Assembly (NCBI GenBank): GCA_034509925.1
Contig: CM067530.1
Location: 4,790,501-4,854,500, forward strand
Direction: 5' to 3'
Length of the DNA stretch: 64,000 nucleotides
Origin: Hirudinaria manillensis
Taxonomy: Eukaryota; Annelida; Clitellata; Hirudinida; Hirudinidae
Positions 12,163-23,000 of the stretch are shown one piece after another. Made by a program: the position numbers and the translations under genes. The notes under the pieces were generated by a model that made no database searches, was not told the DNA's origin, and saw only the letters and a list, made by a program, of their open reading frames with translations. The first letter of the stretch is position 1. Each line of letters begins with the position of its first letter.

Positions 12163-15005
12163 TACCCAATGGAGTTCCATATCTCCTGTACAAGAGATGC
12201 CCCAAGACACTATATCTGCTGTATTCCCTCGTCGAGGGGGCGTGGTCTTCCGCCACGATCCACGATGAGTGGAAAAAGGCAGAGGGCGTCTATATTCCAA
12301 AGGAGAAAGACTCCAGGGATCTGAATCAATTCAGACCCATATCACTGCTGAATGTAGAGGGGAAGATATTCTTCTCCATAATGGCATCGAGGCTCACAGA
12401 GTTTGTGATGGCTAACCAGTACGTTGACATATCTGTTCAAAAGGGAGGAGTTCCAGGTGTACCTGGTTGCATCGAACACACCTCCATGATATGGGAGGCG
12501 ATCCAGAGGGCCAGGAGGGGCCGGTTGAGTCTGTACGTAGTGTGGCTGGACCTAGCAAACGCATATGGGTCGGTGCCGCATCCACTCTTGTGGAAGACGT
12601 TGGAGGCACACCATGTGCCTCAGCCCGTTATCCGTATCCTCCAGGAATATTTTAACGGGTTCATGATGCGTTTCTCCACCCAAGCGTACACGACGAAATG
12701 GGTTCCTCTGCAGGTCGGGATAGCCATGGGGTGTGCGATCTCTCCGACCCTGTTCGTACTGGCGATGCAGATCCTACTGAAGGCAGTTGGGTCCGACATT
12801 CCAGAGGCGCACATTGGTAAGGGTGTGTACATGCCTCCAATAAAGGCATTCATGGACGACACCACCCTGATTATGAATAGGAAGCGAGTCGTTCAGGAAA
12901 CCCTGGACAAGCTGGACGACTTGCTAGGATGGTGTCGTATGGCCTTCAAACCTGCGAAGTCCAGGAGTCTCTCTTTGGTTAGAGGGAAAATTTGCAGGGA
13001 CGCGTTCTTCGAGGTGGCGGGACAACGAATCCCCACAGTATCCGAGGAGCCTGTGAAGAGCCTAGGAAGGATGTTTGACGACTCGCTCACCGACAAGAGC
13101 ATGAAGAACGCCATAGTCACGCAAACCAGTAAGGGGCTGCAAGCGATCGAGGCGGCGCCGCTCCAGGGTCGTTTCAAAGTGTGGCTTTTGCAGTTTGTGC
13201 TCCTGCCCAGACTCCTTTGGCCTTTGACCATCTATGAGATTGGTCTATCGGCGGTCGAGGGGTTAGAGAGGAAAATCAATCGGCACACCAGGACATGGCT
13301 GGGTTTACCTCTAGCATTGTCGTCGGTTGCCCTCTACAGCAGGAGCGCGAGCCTTAGACTGCCACTTAGGTCCATCGTGGAGGAGTACAAACTCTCCAAA
13401 ATCCGAACGCAGTGGATGCTCAATAACTCCGCGGACGGCAGGATCCGTGAAGTTAATCCACTGCTCAGATCTGGAAAGAAGTTCCGAGCGCAGAAAGAGA
13501 TCGACGAGTCAGTAAATGAACTGATGTTCGAAGAAGTGAGAGGTCCTATCCAGACAGACCGTCACGCTGTGGGATGGAACCACTTCCAAAAATGGTCCCA
13601 GGCCAGCTCATCGACCAGGGGTGCGATGATTGGCCAGGAGAGGAGGCGGAAAGAGGAACAAGATCGAGTCACAAAGGCCGTACAGCTAGCACAACAGGGT
13701 AAGTGGACAACTTGGGAGGATGTGATCCAACGGTCCCTTACCTGGAGCGACTTATGGAAGTTGTCTCCGCTCCGGCTGGCCTTTGCGGTAAGATCGATTT
13801 ATGATCAGTTGCCTTCCAAGGACAATTTAAGGAGGTGGGGGTTAGTAGAAGACGGCAAATGTGGACTCTGCGACGGAGCCGAGACACTGCATCATGTGCT
13901 CAGCAACTGCACATACGCCCTTGCCCATGGTCGGTATACATGGCGACACAATCAGGTCCTTCGAGAAGTATGTGAGGCCACCAAAGCAGCAGTAACCAAA
14001 GCAAACTCGCGCGCAATCTCCAAGCAGCGGAAGATTTACTTCCTGCGCGAGGGCCACGCACACCTCTGCAGAAAGCGATGTAAAACGCCAAGAAAGGACA
14101 TCCTTGCAGAGGCAAACGATTGGACAGTCGCAGCCGACTTAGAAGGAATGAGGCACTATCCCCAGGTGTTGATTGAGAGTGGCAAGAGGCCCGATATGTT
14201 GTTGATGTCACCGTCGTCAGATGCCATCATTTTGGTGGAGTTGACGGTCCCATGGGAGGACAGAATGCAATATAGCAATGCGCTGAAATCGGAAAAGCAT
14301 GCAGATATGGCGGTGGACCTGGAAGCGAAAGGGTTCAGAGTTGACCTCTTCCCAATAGAAGTTGGCGCAAGGGGCGTAGTCGGCAAGTCGACTTACGCTT
14401 TCCTCACGAAAATAGGCCTATCTAGCCGAGAAAGAACGAAGACGATGACAAAGATGTCGGAAGCGGCGGAGGAAGCTTCGTTCTGGATCTGGCAAATGAG
14501 AGGCAAGGAAACATCTTCGGATGCCACAGCGAAAGGACCGGAGAAAGCCGCCGATCTCCGGTCAGAATAAATCCACCAAAGTAATTCATCGCCCGAGAGG
14601 CGCGGAGCCGGTGACGGAAATGTCTGTTACCGCGCGCCGCTGCAAAGAAAATTTAAAGCCCAAGTCGATACTGTTGGGCGGCAGGGATGACGGAAAGAAG
14701 GCCACTAAGAGTCATTGGGGCTAGGTGGCGTCGCTTCAGCGACTGAGTGCAGCGACGAAAGAAGCCAACGAGAGCTTTCAGTAGTCGCTCCAGTCTGGCA
14801 CGTGATGGCATAAAGAGGCCAATGAGAGCCTTCCAGAGCCTAAGCTTCGAGTCCGCACAATGGAAACCGACAGGGACATCCGGCTGATCACCGGATGCGG
14901 CCCACCCCCGGAGAACGTCAGGGGTTTCAAAGGGCCGAAACGTTCGAAGATGGGGGACCTTCTCTGAGGATCCCTGTCGGAAAGCTCCGAGGAGGAGTTT
15001 CCAGC
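12163..15005 (+). mobile_element. RLE-type LINE (R2/NeSL/HERO-like), best-preserved copy
   Basis: This is a non-LTR retrotransposon with a reverse transcriptase followed by a zinc knuckle and a restriction-like endonuclease. It is 5'-truncated at about 12163, inside the RT N-terminal extension (text starts PNGVPYLLYKRCPK). The open frame ends at 14570, followed by about 430 bp of 3' UTR. The UTR carries the conserved tail (CGGATGCGGCCCACC, AGGGCCGAAACGTTCGAAGA, CTGTCGGAAAGCTCCGAGG) that recurs at least eight more times in the window. There is no poly(A) and no clear target duplication. It is far more GC-rich than the flanks, which suggests a recent insertion. Confidence 0.9.
12165..14570 (+). 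CDS. LINE reverse transcriptase with RLE endonuclease, about 801 codons open
   Basis: The frame is open from 12165 (a CCC codon, no start) to the stop at 14570, and the first ATG is at 12381. In order it shows FRPISLLNVEGKIFF, VVWLDLANAYGSVPH, GIAMGCAISPTLF, and the catalytic FMDD box (12849-12860; usual form F/YxDD). A thumb with GRFKVWLLQFVLLPRLLWPL, a long linker, and a zinc knuckle C-x2-C-x7-H-x4-C (from 13860) follow. The last part is a PD-(D/E)xK-type nuclease with KRPD (about 14184-14195) and VELTVPWEDR (from 14235), then [16 protein letters not shown]. In R2-like LINEs this nuclease nicks the target and the RT copies the RNA there. The missing N-terminus (DNA-binding zinc fingers) means the protein as found is incomplete. 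Confidence 0.9.
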   Translation, partial: PNGVPYLLYKRCPKTLYLLYSLVEGAWSSATIHDEWKKAEGVYIPKEKDSRDLNQFRPISLLNVEGKIFFSIMASRLTEFVMANQYVDISVQKGGVPGVPGCIEHTSMIWEAIQRARRGRLSLYVVWLDLANAYGSVPHPLLWKTLEAHHVPQPVIRILQEYFNGFMMRFSTQAYTTKWVPLQVGIAMGCAISPTLFVLAMQILLKAVGSDIPEAHIGKGVYMPPIKAFMDDTTLIMNRKRVVQETLDKLDDLLGWCRMAFKPAKSRSLSLVRGKICRDAFFEVAGQRIPTVSEEPVKSLGRMFDDSLTDKSMKNAIVTQTSKGLQAIEAAPLQGRFKVWLLQFVLLPRLLWPLTIYEIGLSAVEGLERKINRHTRTWLGLPLALSSVALYSRSASLRLPLRSIVEEYKLSKIRTQWMLNNSADGRIREVNPLLRSGKKFRAQKEIDESVNELMFEEVRGPIQTDRHAVGWNHFQKWSQASSSTRGAMIGQERRRKEEQDRVTKAVQLAQQGKWTTWEDVIQRSLTWSDLWKLSPLRLAFAVRSIYDQLPSKDNLRRWGLVEDGKCGLCDGAETLHHVLSNCTYALAHGRYTWRHNQVLREVCEATKAAVTKANSRAISKQRKIYFLREGHAHLCRKRCKTPRKDILAEANDWTVAADLEGMRHYPQVLIESGKRPDMLLMSPSSDAIILVELTVPWEDRMQYSNALKSEKHADMAVDLEAKGFRVDLFPIEVGARGVVGKSTYAFLTKIGLSSRERTKTMTKMSEAAEEASFWIWQMRGKETSSDATAKGPEKAADLRSE

Positions 15006-16640
15006 ATCATAACATATATTTATTATAACGCAAAACATACTGCCAATTTAGACTAGTCATAGCTTAGATTTTCGTTTAATGTAAAATAAGGATGTTACAT
15101 CTCTCTGTATGTTCAGCAGTGGTGATGGAAAATTCAAACGCGCAAAGTTCCCACGATTAGAATTGTTGGTAATGAAAAAAATAACTTTCTTGAAGTTTAT
15201 TGAAACTCGGATGAAAAAATAAAAAGGCTGTGAAACAAATTGTGGTGTTCCTGACGAGGAAAATAACTGTCGTGCGATCGAGTTATAATGAGTCAAAATT
15301 TGTAAAAAAAAATATTATAATTTTATTCAAATAGAATCTAGAAGATAGACCATAAATGCAATTATATAAGTTATGGAGGGAGAAAGGCGATAGACTGAAG
15401 AAATGGGAAAAAGATGAAGATAAAATGCTAATTAACTGTACGATGATTGTAAACTGTAATTAATGATGTAAGTGTAGCTAAACATTCTCGTCTATTTTAT
15501 TACGTTCGATACCAAATCACCAAAATTTATATACGAGCAATTATTGGAAAACATTAATTTCAGATAAATACGTACAAAATATCAATTTTAAAACAATTAA
15601 AATTGGTAAACTACAGCCCATCTGCATGGCACTACTCCTCGGAGAGGCTCCTCGTTGCTCGTAAAAACTGCCACAGTTTAATAATTGTTTAACGAAAAGT
15701 ACATTGTTATATTCCCTGAATCTGTGCCTTTTGACTGGTAAAATAGTTTTAATAACAAACTTTCGGTTGACGCTCAGTAACAATAAATGCGTTGGGGCAC
15801 ACTCGTACCAACCTTGGCAGAATGGAAGTTTTTTGCCTTGGGCACCCAAGAGCTAAATATACGACCAATGTTGTAAAAAAATTCACGTAGCAAATCATAG
15901 CTAGTTACTTTCTTGACTAACTGTGCCCTTACTATTTACATTAAGATTTTGGTATTTTTAATTTTCAAAACGCCATCCCTGTCATATGTTTTATTATGAC
16001 CACAAGTTAACACATGTCCTCCCATCTTACCAGAAAAAAAAACATTTCCTGACATATTCTTCGTTTCATTAATCAAGCTGATGTTCCTACATGAAATTCA
16101 ACTACAAGTACTGAGTCTCTAAGGGAAGCTATCATTTATTAGAAAATTAACTACTTTTTGTCATGTAAATGAATTGACAAGCATTGCCCAGTCAGGATGC
16201 AACCTTTTTTCTAAAAACAAAAAGAAATCAGTTTATATGATTGGAACCAACTATCGTTCATATCAAACATGCAATTAAATCAAATGAGTCAAGCACTCAG
16301 TTTTGGTCGCTGTCCAGAACGGTAATTGATTTTTTTTAGTATGAGTTTCTTAAACATACAAATCAGTTGCAATTGCCATCACTTTCTTTGATCATTTTGT
16401 GGTTCAATGAGATGGCACTTTTTTTTGAAAGGTAATAATCAATTATGCAGTTGTGCATGTGATTCAATTTTACTTAAAGTACTAATTCACAAGTATTTAC
16501 CATGACTCACATCATTTAGTTAATACTCACATAGTAGTTAATGAACTACTTTTTAAAAGATTTTCTTTTGAATAATAACATATGAATCTCCATGAATGCA
16601 TGCTGTTGTCATCTAATTCCTTCACAATCAAAGGTGATTG
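15006..16640. other. Intergenic region; one weak dispersed repeat
   Basis: No gene recognised. Bases 15617-15835 resemble 39860-40035 in the same orientation (GCATGGCA, TACTC, a shared CTTTCGG block, then a T/C-rich end). This suggests a degraded dispersed repeat of unknown class. Confidence 0.4.
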
Positions 16641-16651
16641 AAAACAAGGCA

Positions 16652-16743
16652 AATCAACAAAACTGATTTGTCTTTTATCTACTTAATAGTAGACAAAATC
16701 AGGTCTTTTATCTACTTAATAGTAGACAAAATCAGTTTTGTTG
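16652..16743. repeat. Inverted repeat with internal tandem duplication
   Basis: The arms TCAACAAAACTGATTTGTCT (from 16652) and AGACAAAATCAGTTTTGTTGA (ending about 16743) are reverse complements with one indel. Between them a 33-bp unit (GTCTTTTATCTACTTAATAG and on) occurs twice in tandem. The shape is that of a short foldback element or a transposon terminus. Confidence 0.6.
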
Positions 16744-16939
16744 ACAGCAAGTATGTCTGGAAGGAAGTTATTGCCAGTTATGAATGAAAAGTCTAAATAC
16801 TAGATTTTTAAACTTTTAACACCAACTTACAAAGTAAATGAATGGGTTAAATGTTGTCATCATTTTTTCATGATGGCTGAATCAAGTTAAACAAGATGAA
16901 AATCGAAGGAATGTTTTACTTTCATAAAAAGGAAAATTC

Positions 16940-17070
16940 TCCCACATCTTAAATTACTTTTGTCTGATGTGAAGGTGGCATATTTTTCTTCAAGTATCAC
17001 ATCCAAGTTGCAGTCTTTAGATGCTGAAGTTATTCAGATTTTGAAACTCTGGCTCAAAGAACAATAAAGT
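16940..17070 (+). mobile_element. pogo/Tigger transposase fragment
   Basis: The plus strand reads VAYFSSSITSKLQSLDAEVI followed by an ILKLW text. This is a clear relative of the pogo/Tigger DDE domain segment around 'FLPPNTTSKLQPLDAGVIxxFK'. Coding-like text extends weakly to about 17560 with stops. It is a dead fragment. The family matches the pogo-like terminal repeats at 4995 and 20765. Confidence 0.65.
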
Positions 17071-17624
17071 CAAGAATATTATTTTAGATGACTGATGGAC
17101 AGATTATAAGGACAGGTTTTCTAAAGCTTCAGAGATCAACCACACCCATATCTATTCATCAGAGTGCTTTCTGAAGTTTGTTATATATCAGCATGAACCA
17201 CTCCTGATTAGAGACTCAAAAAATATCTGACCAAACTGAGCAAAAGAGATGTCAAGTTTGAGTTAGAGCTGGGACTCCATTAATTTTTCTTATAAAAAGA
17301 AATTAAATTTATTTAGCCCAGATGGCTTCAAATATAAATGGCATGTCAGAGCTCGTAAAGCATAATTTTTTCTTAAACTTGCCAAAATATATTCAAATGC
17401 CAGAGAAATATCTGCTTCCTTATGTCACAAATTCAGAAATAAAGCAGTCATATCCCAGCATTACCCTTTGGTTCATCAAGACTGACTAAAACTTTTCTCC
17501 ATGAGAGGAATTTGGAAGTTATCTTAGTTACTTTTGAGTAATTGGTCATCTCGTTCCCCATCTTGAACTACATAAAAAAAATGAGGGTTGCACACTGGAA
17601 AAATATATTTATAAGTGGATATAT

Positions 17625-18900
17625 ATTAAGCGAATAGCCAAGCACTTCAGCAGTCCCAACGAGGGCATTGGACCACGTGGGAAGAAGTATTCCAGAGATC
17701 GATAACATGGCAAGAAATGTGGAACATATCCCCATTCAGATTGGCCTTTGTTGTTTGCACGGTCTACGACATGTTGCCCTCTCGCAACAACTTGCATCAA
17801 AGGAGGATTGCACAGAACACTGAGTGCACGCTCTGCAGCAAGAGACAGACACTCCATCATGTATTGTCTGGGCACAGCTAAGCTCTAGTGCACGACCACT
17901 TCACCTGGTGCCACGATCAGGTTTTGCTGGCTGTAACTGAGACCACCAAGATAGCCTGCTCCAGTGTCAATGCATGGGAATTGGTTCCACAGAGTGACGT
18001 ACTTCCTTCGTGAGGACGCCTCTCAGTTCATAAAGAACAAATGTATTTCAGGAAGGAGCCATCTGCTTTAGATCACCAATGACTGAGAGATAGTGGTGGA
18101 TATTGTCGGGTTGAAGCCCTATCCTCAGAAAGTGGCAAAAGACCAGACATTGTATTGTCATCAACCAAGGCAGAGGCATTCTTCCTGGCAGAGTTGGCAG
18201 TGCCCTGGGAAGATAGGATGGACCTGGACCTGATGATGGACCTCATCAGAAGGGGTACCGGGTCTTTGCCTTAGAGGTGGGATCAAGGGAACTCGTTGGG
18301 AAATTCACATACACATTTCTGGAAGAAATTGGCCTACCCAGCAACGCTAGGTTGAAATTCATGGTGAAGATGTCCAGGGCTGCTGAAGCGGCATCACAAT
18401 GGATATGGACAAAGGGATGCCAGGTAGTCTCCCATTACAGACGGGGGACAATCCAGCGACCAGCACGCAAAACGACCTCACGACTCGACCTGTAACTCGA
18501 AGCAAGTACAAGGGCAGCTGGAGGCTTTTATATGCAACGACTGTCAAATGGTCACACGGCAGTATCAATGGGCACAACCAGCCAATCAAGGGCTCACTAG
18601 GCTTAACCAATTGGAAGACTTTAGACATAACTCCCTGAAAAGTCGGAGAAAATGGCAGCTACTTAAGCTGCACAACTCAGCTCTGATGGCAGTTTGGGTT
18701 CTATTGCGAGAGATGTAGTATGCAAAGGATGCATGGCATGATGAGGGTCTCGTATTGTTCGGTGATTGGTGTTATGATAATAAGCAGGAGAGGGAAAGGC
18801 AGGTTTTCAGAAAACAGGATTTCAAGGGCCAAAATGTTTGTAGATGGGGCTACCTCTCCGAGGATTCCTGTCGGCACTCATCAAGAGTATCAATTTCTAA
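17625..18900 (+). mobile_element. RLE-LINE copy, 3' half, old
   Basis: The copy starts in the linker (WTTWEEVFQRSITWQEMW), passes the region where the knuckle should be (CTLCSKRQTLHHVLSG), then SGKRPDIVLSS and ELAVPWEDRMD, and ends with the family tail (18800-18890, AGGGCCAAAATGTTTGTAGA and GAGGATTCCTGTCGGCA). Stops, frameshifts and deletions are frequent and the fourth knuckle cysteine is lost, so it is older than the 12.2 kb copy. It is 5'-truncated. Confidence 0.85.
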
Positions 18901-20086
18901 TGGCAAGCAATATTTTTGTGTTCAAGAGCTGAAATAATCTTTGAATAAGGCTTAGAAGAGAGCAGGATTAAAAGAACCTGAAATCTTTCCAGAGTTCATT
19001 AAAAATTGAGTTCAAAAGTCAATTAACATGAAAGCGGATAAAAATTCATTACTGACTTTCATATAAATTGTGATTTTTGTAATAAATTTGAAAACCCATG
19101 CTCCATAGTTTTCAGGTTGATATATGCAATTTTGGGCATTACCAGGGTTTCATTAAATCCCCACAAAATATTCATCTCAGTGCAAAAAATTTGATAAATA
19201 TGTAAATCTAATGTGTTTATTATAACCCAAAAAAAATTGTCTATACAATCCTACTACTTCTAAAGCTAGTGAAAAAATACATAATTGAACCAAACTTGTA
19301 AAGAAATTTATAATATATATAAAGTAGCTCTTGATTGATAAGGAAAGAGTTACAAGATTGATTTATCTGAAGTTTTATAAAATGAAAATCAACTGAAAGA
19401 TGGAGAATAAAAGAATCTTAGAAAATAATGCAATGCTGAGATACATAAATTTTAAGTTTTCAATGTAACACTTTTTTCCAAGTAAAAATATTTCTGATGT
19501 GGTAATGGAAAACAGGGCAGACAAGATCAAAGCATACACTCTTGAGGAAGTGGATGAGTTTTCAACACAGTGAAAATCCTACAGAAGCCAAATGGAACAA
19601 GACTTAGGAGGAAGACAGTGAAATGCTGCAGCTGTTGATTATTGTTTGACCAAGTTATGGGATTACACACATTCTTTTTTCACTAAATTTCATTTTGCCA
19701 GGAGGCAAGTGCCAAAGCTAGTCAATTATCTTTCCAAATGTGAATGTGTTTGAAAATGTTTAATGATCCTCACCAAGTGATTGTAAGAAAGGAAATATAA
19801 TCTGAGACAGAAGACTTTGTTCTATATTAAATAAATCCACATTAAACATGATAATGAATTCATGTTAATGCTGATTTTGATTTATTTTTGATACTTTGAT
19901 AGAACATCCTTAGATTTTATCAAATTTAAATAAAATTCAATTTACACCAGTAAAAACTTAGAAATCAAAAATATATAAAGTGACGACAAGTGATTAAAAA
20001 GTTTCTAAATGACAAGATCACCAGAATAAAAAATGGACATGATGAAACTATAAAAAAAATGTATAAAAAAGAGAAAATAAAAGTAC
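18901..20086. other. AT-rich intergenic sequence; should hold the OSTM1 3' end
   Basis: No gene could be assigned with confidence. The last OSTM1-like exon should lie here on the minus strand. Candidate acceptors occur near 20040, 19585 and 19440, but none gives the basic cytoplasmic tail expected for the family. Confidence 0.4.
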
Positions 20087-23000
20087 CTCTCAAGAAAATT
20101 TTTGTAATATTGCTTCCACAAATCTTGGCAAGGAGATAAAACAGAAAAGGCACAACAGACATGATGACTGATATGGTTGTGCTTATAGTTAGCCTCACCT
20201 TTTTGACAGGGCATTCAAAGTTTTCATGCCAAAGAGCCCATGTAAAATTCATCTGTGGAAACAGTCTACACTTAGTTAAGTCAATCCTTTAAATGAATTC
20301 AAATTCCTTACCGCATCAGATAAATCCATGCAAAAATGACCATCAAAATTTGGATCTATGGTAGAATAAAAATCACTTAGATTTTTGTATGAGGAAAAAC
20401 ATGAGCTACATATTGTCCTGTTCACAGACATTCTGCCTGGGACTATAAAAGGTGCATGCTGATCCTGCAAAATAAAAGCATTATATATTTTTTTTTATAA
20501 GATTGTTATTTTTTTGTCTAGTTTATTAAGGCTTGTTAATTTACCAAAACATATTATGGAGATAAAACTCCAGAAGGAATTAGTTTAATATCGCAAATTT
20601 GCAAGCAACCAATACAATTATTTTATGATTTCTAAAAGTAAGTTTCCTCTGTTCCTTAAACAAATTAGCACAATTTTTAAAGACATGGAATCAGGTACCA
20701 AAGAATTACAAATATTCATGGTCCAAATGAATACAAGCTCAAATACAAGAATATCATGTACACCATCCCTACTACAGTCAAATCTTGCTATTATGCCACC
20801 CTTTGGGACTGGGCAAAAGTGTCATAGTAGCAATAGTGGCATAGTAACAAGGGTTTCTAAAAATGGGCTTATTTTATCAAATAAAAACAAGTCTATCGTA
20901 AAAAAACGTCTTTATTTTCTCAAGTTACCAACGAGCTCAGTCTAAAGCTCTTAACAATCTTCTTTTGGTGAATCTCGTTGTCTAGCCGATCGCACTTACA
21001 TAACACCAGACATGCGAATCCATAGCAGGGATGCTAATACATATTATACAATTTACAACCATGATATGTATTTGATCTGCTCATGATGTTTTGAAAATTT
21101 ATTTTTAAAGTTATACAGAATATTTTGAAAAAGGAATAATTAATGCAAACAACTGATTCAATGAATCATACAATGACATCTTGTTAACATTATTGGCAAA
21201 ATATTATTTTTCACTGATTTATCTATGGTATAATCAGCTTTTTTAGTTTATCACTAAAGTTTAAATCTGCTAAATGTATTTTATTCAAATTTTGACTTTG
21301 CTTAATCATATTTTTACTCAAATTTGTCATAAACTGAGTTTCTACACTTTGGGGTGTATTTTGCAAAATGTGGTAATAATTAACCCAAAAATTGTGTGTG
21401 CCATTTTATGCTTAGTGTATGTGAAAATGATGCACTGACAATGTCCTAGAAGATAACTATTGTAATTTTTGAATAAAATGGAAGCAGCCTTAGAAGTGGT
21501 AGTGGAACTAAGGAATAGTTGATGGTTAAAGTGTACTGGATTAAATGGTAATTTAAGCTTCAATTTCAGTGTTACACAATTAAATACCTTTAGCAGTCAG
21601 CCTTTCTGTGCACATATTTGTTCCATTTTTTTTCTTCTTTCCTTTTTTGTTCTCAGGGAATAGGCCTCACTAATAGACAGACAAAGCATTTTGTCCAGAA
21701 GATAGCTTAGACTGCAGAATCAGCATCCCAAAGGATCTGGACCAAGAAGGATCATAGGTAAGCCTCCAGGCAATGCAAGTCAAGTCTTCCCCATTTACTC
21801 CATCAAACTTGGATAGCAGAGTAAGGCCAAGAAAGAGACACCCTGGACACCATGAACCACCAAAGTGATAAAAGAAGTGCTGCAGCAGTGACTGTCAATT
21901 TTGTCGGACAACAGAGCCCTCATGGTTTTTTCTGGAATATTGGTGTGAGTGCATGTTGTTTGTCAGAAAGCTGTGTCGATAGAAGGAAAGTCGATGTGTT
22001 GTTTTTGGAAGAGTCAGGCTGGCAGGGATTTCTGCTTGATCATCAGATACAACCCAGAGTTTCAGGATTCTACTCAAAGGGACCAATCCTCTGAAGATCT
22101 CTGCCAAAAAGCTCATTCAAGATTTTCAAATAATTTCACAATTAAATACTTTTGGCAGTCAACCTTTCCGTGCACAAATAAATTTAAGATATGTTATTTT
22201 TGAGCCTGCAGAATGTAATAAACCCATGTACAATGTGTTCCTCAAGAAATCTAAATGCTCCAAAGGTTTCTGTTCCAATTAAAAACACAAAAAAAAATAC
22301 AAAAAATTGCCTGCAACTTGAATAAGATACCTTAAGGTCTCTGACTTGGAAAAGTTTTGTAAATAGTTTTTATATATAGTCATATAAAGTTAAAAATTAT
22401 ATTTATTAAAGAATATATCTTAAATCAATACAATAACAATTATTTCAAGTGAAACATGCTGATAAGTTACAAATGTCCAAAGAGAACAATAAAAAAATGC
22501 ATTACAATTACAACTAATCTTAAATTAACCTCACCATTTTGTCAAAAATGCATCTGTTGAAAGTAGCTAGTCGATTAAGAAACTCGGTGGTTGAATTTGG
22601 AGATTCTTCAGACGAGTTTAAATAATAGCAACCTGAAGGTATCACAATCTATGAAATTTTATGTCTCATGATTAACAAACAAATTTAGCATAAAAACCTG
22701 CACAATAATTGCTTTTCCAAGAATCCTCGATAAAATCATGCACTTTAACAATCATTTGAACATAATCAACCTGAGCAATTTTATGAGCACATGATAGCCC
22801 TTTGGTGCTGGTTGTTGTCTATAAAAAATAATATTAATTATTGAACAAATGAATGTTTCCTACTAATCTATATCATATTGTTGGATCCCTAGATCCAATA
22901 AATTGAAGAATAATTAAAATTATATTGCCGATTAATTAATTTAATAATTAATTAAATTTAGTGGCAATATAATTTGAGAATTAATTGGTGCTATTCAGAC

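Noticed and set aside
19965-20040. Hydrophobic frame as the last OSTM1 exon
   Set aside because: The acceptor and phase would work, but the resulting tail is hydrophobic (FFILVILSF), whereas the family has a basic cytoplasmic tail.
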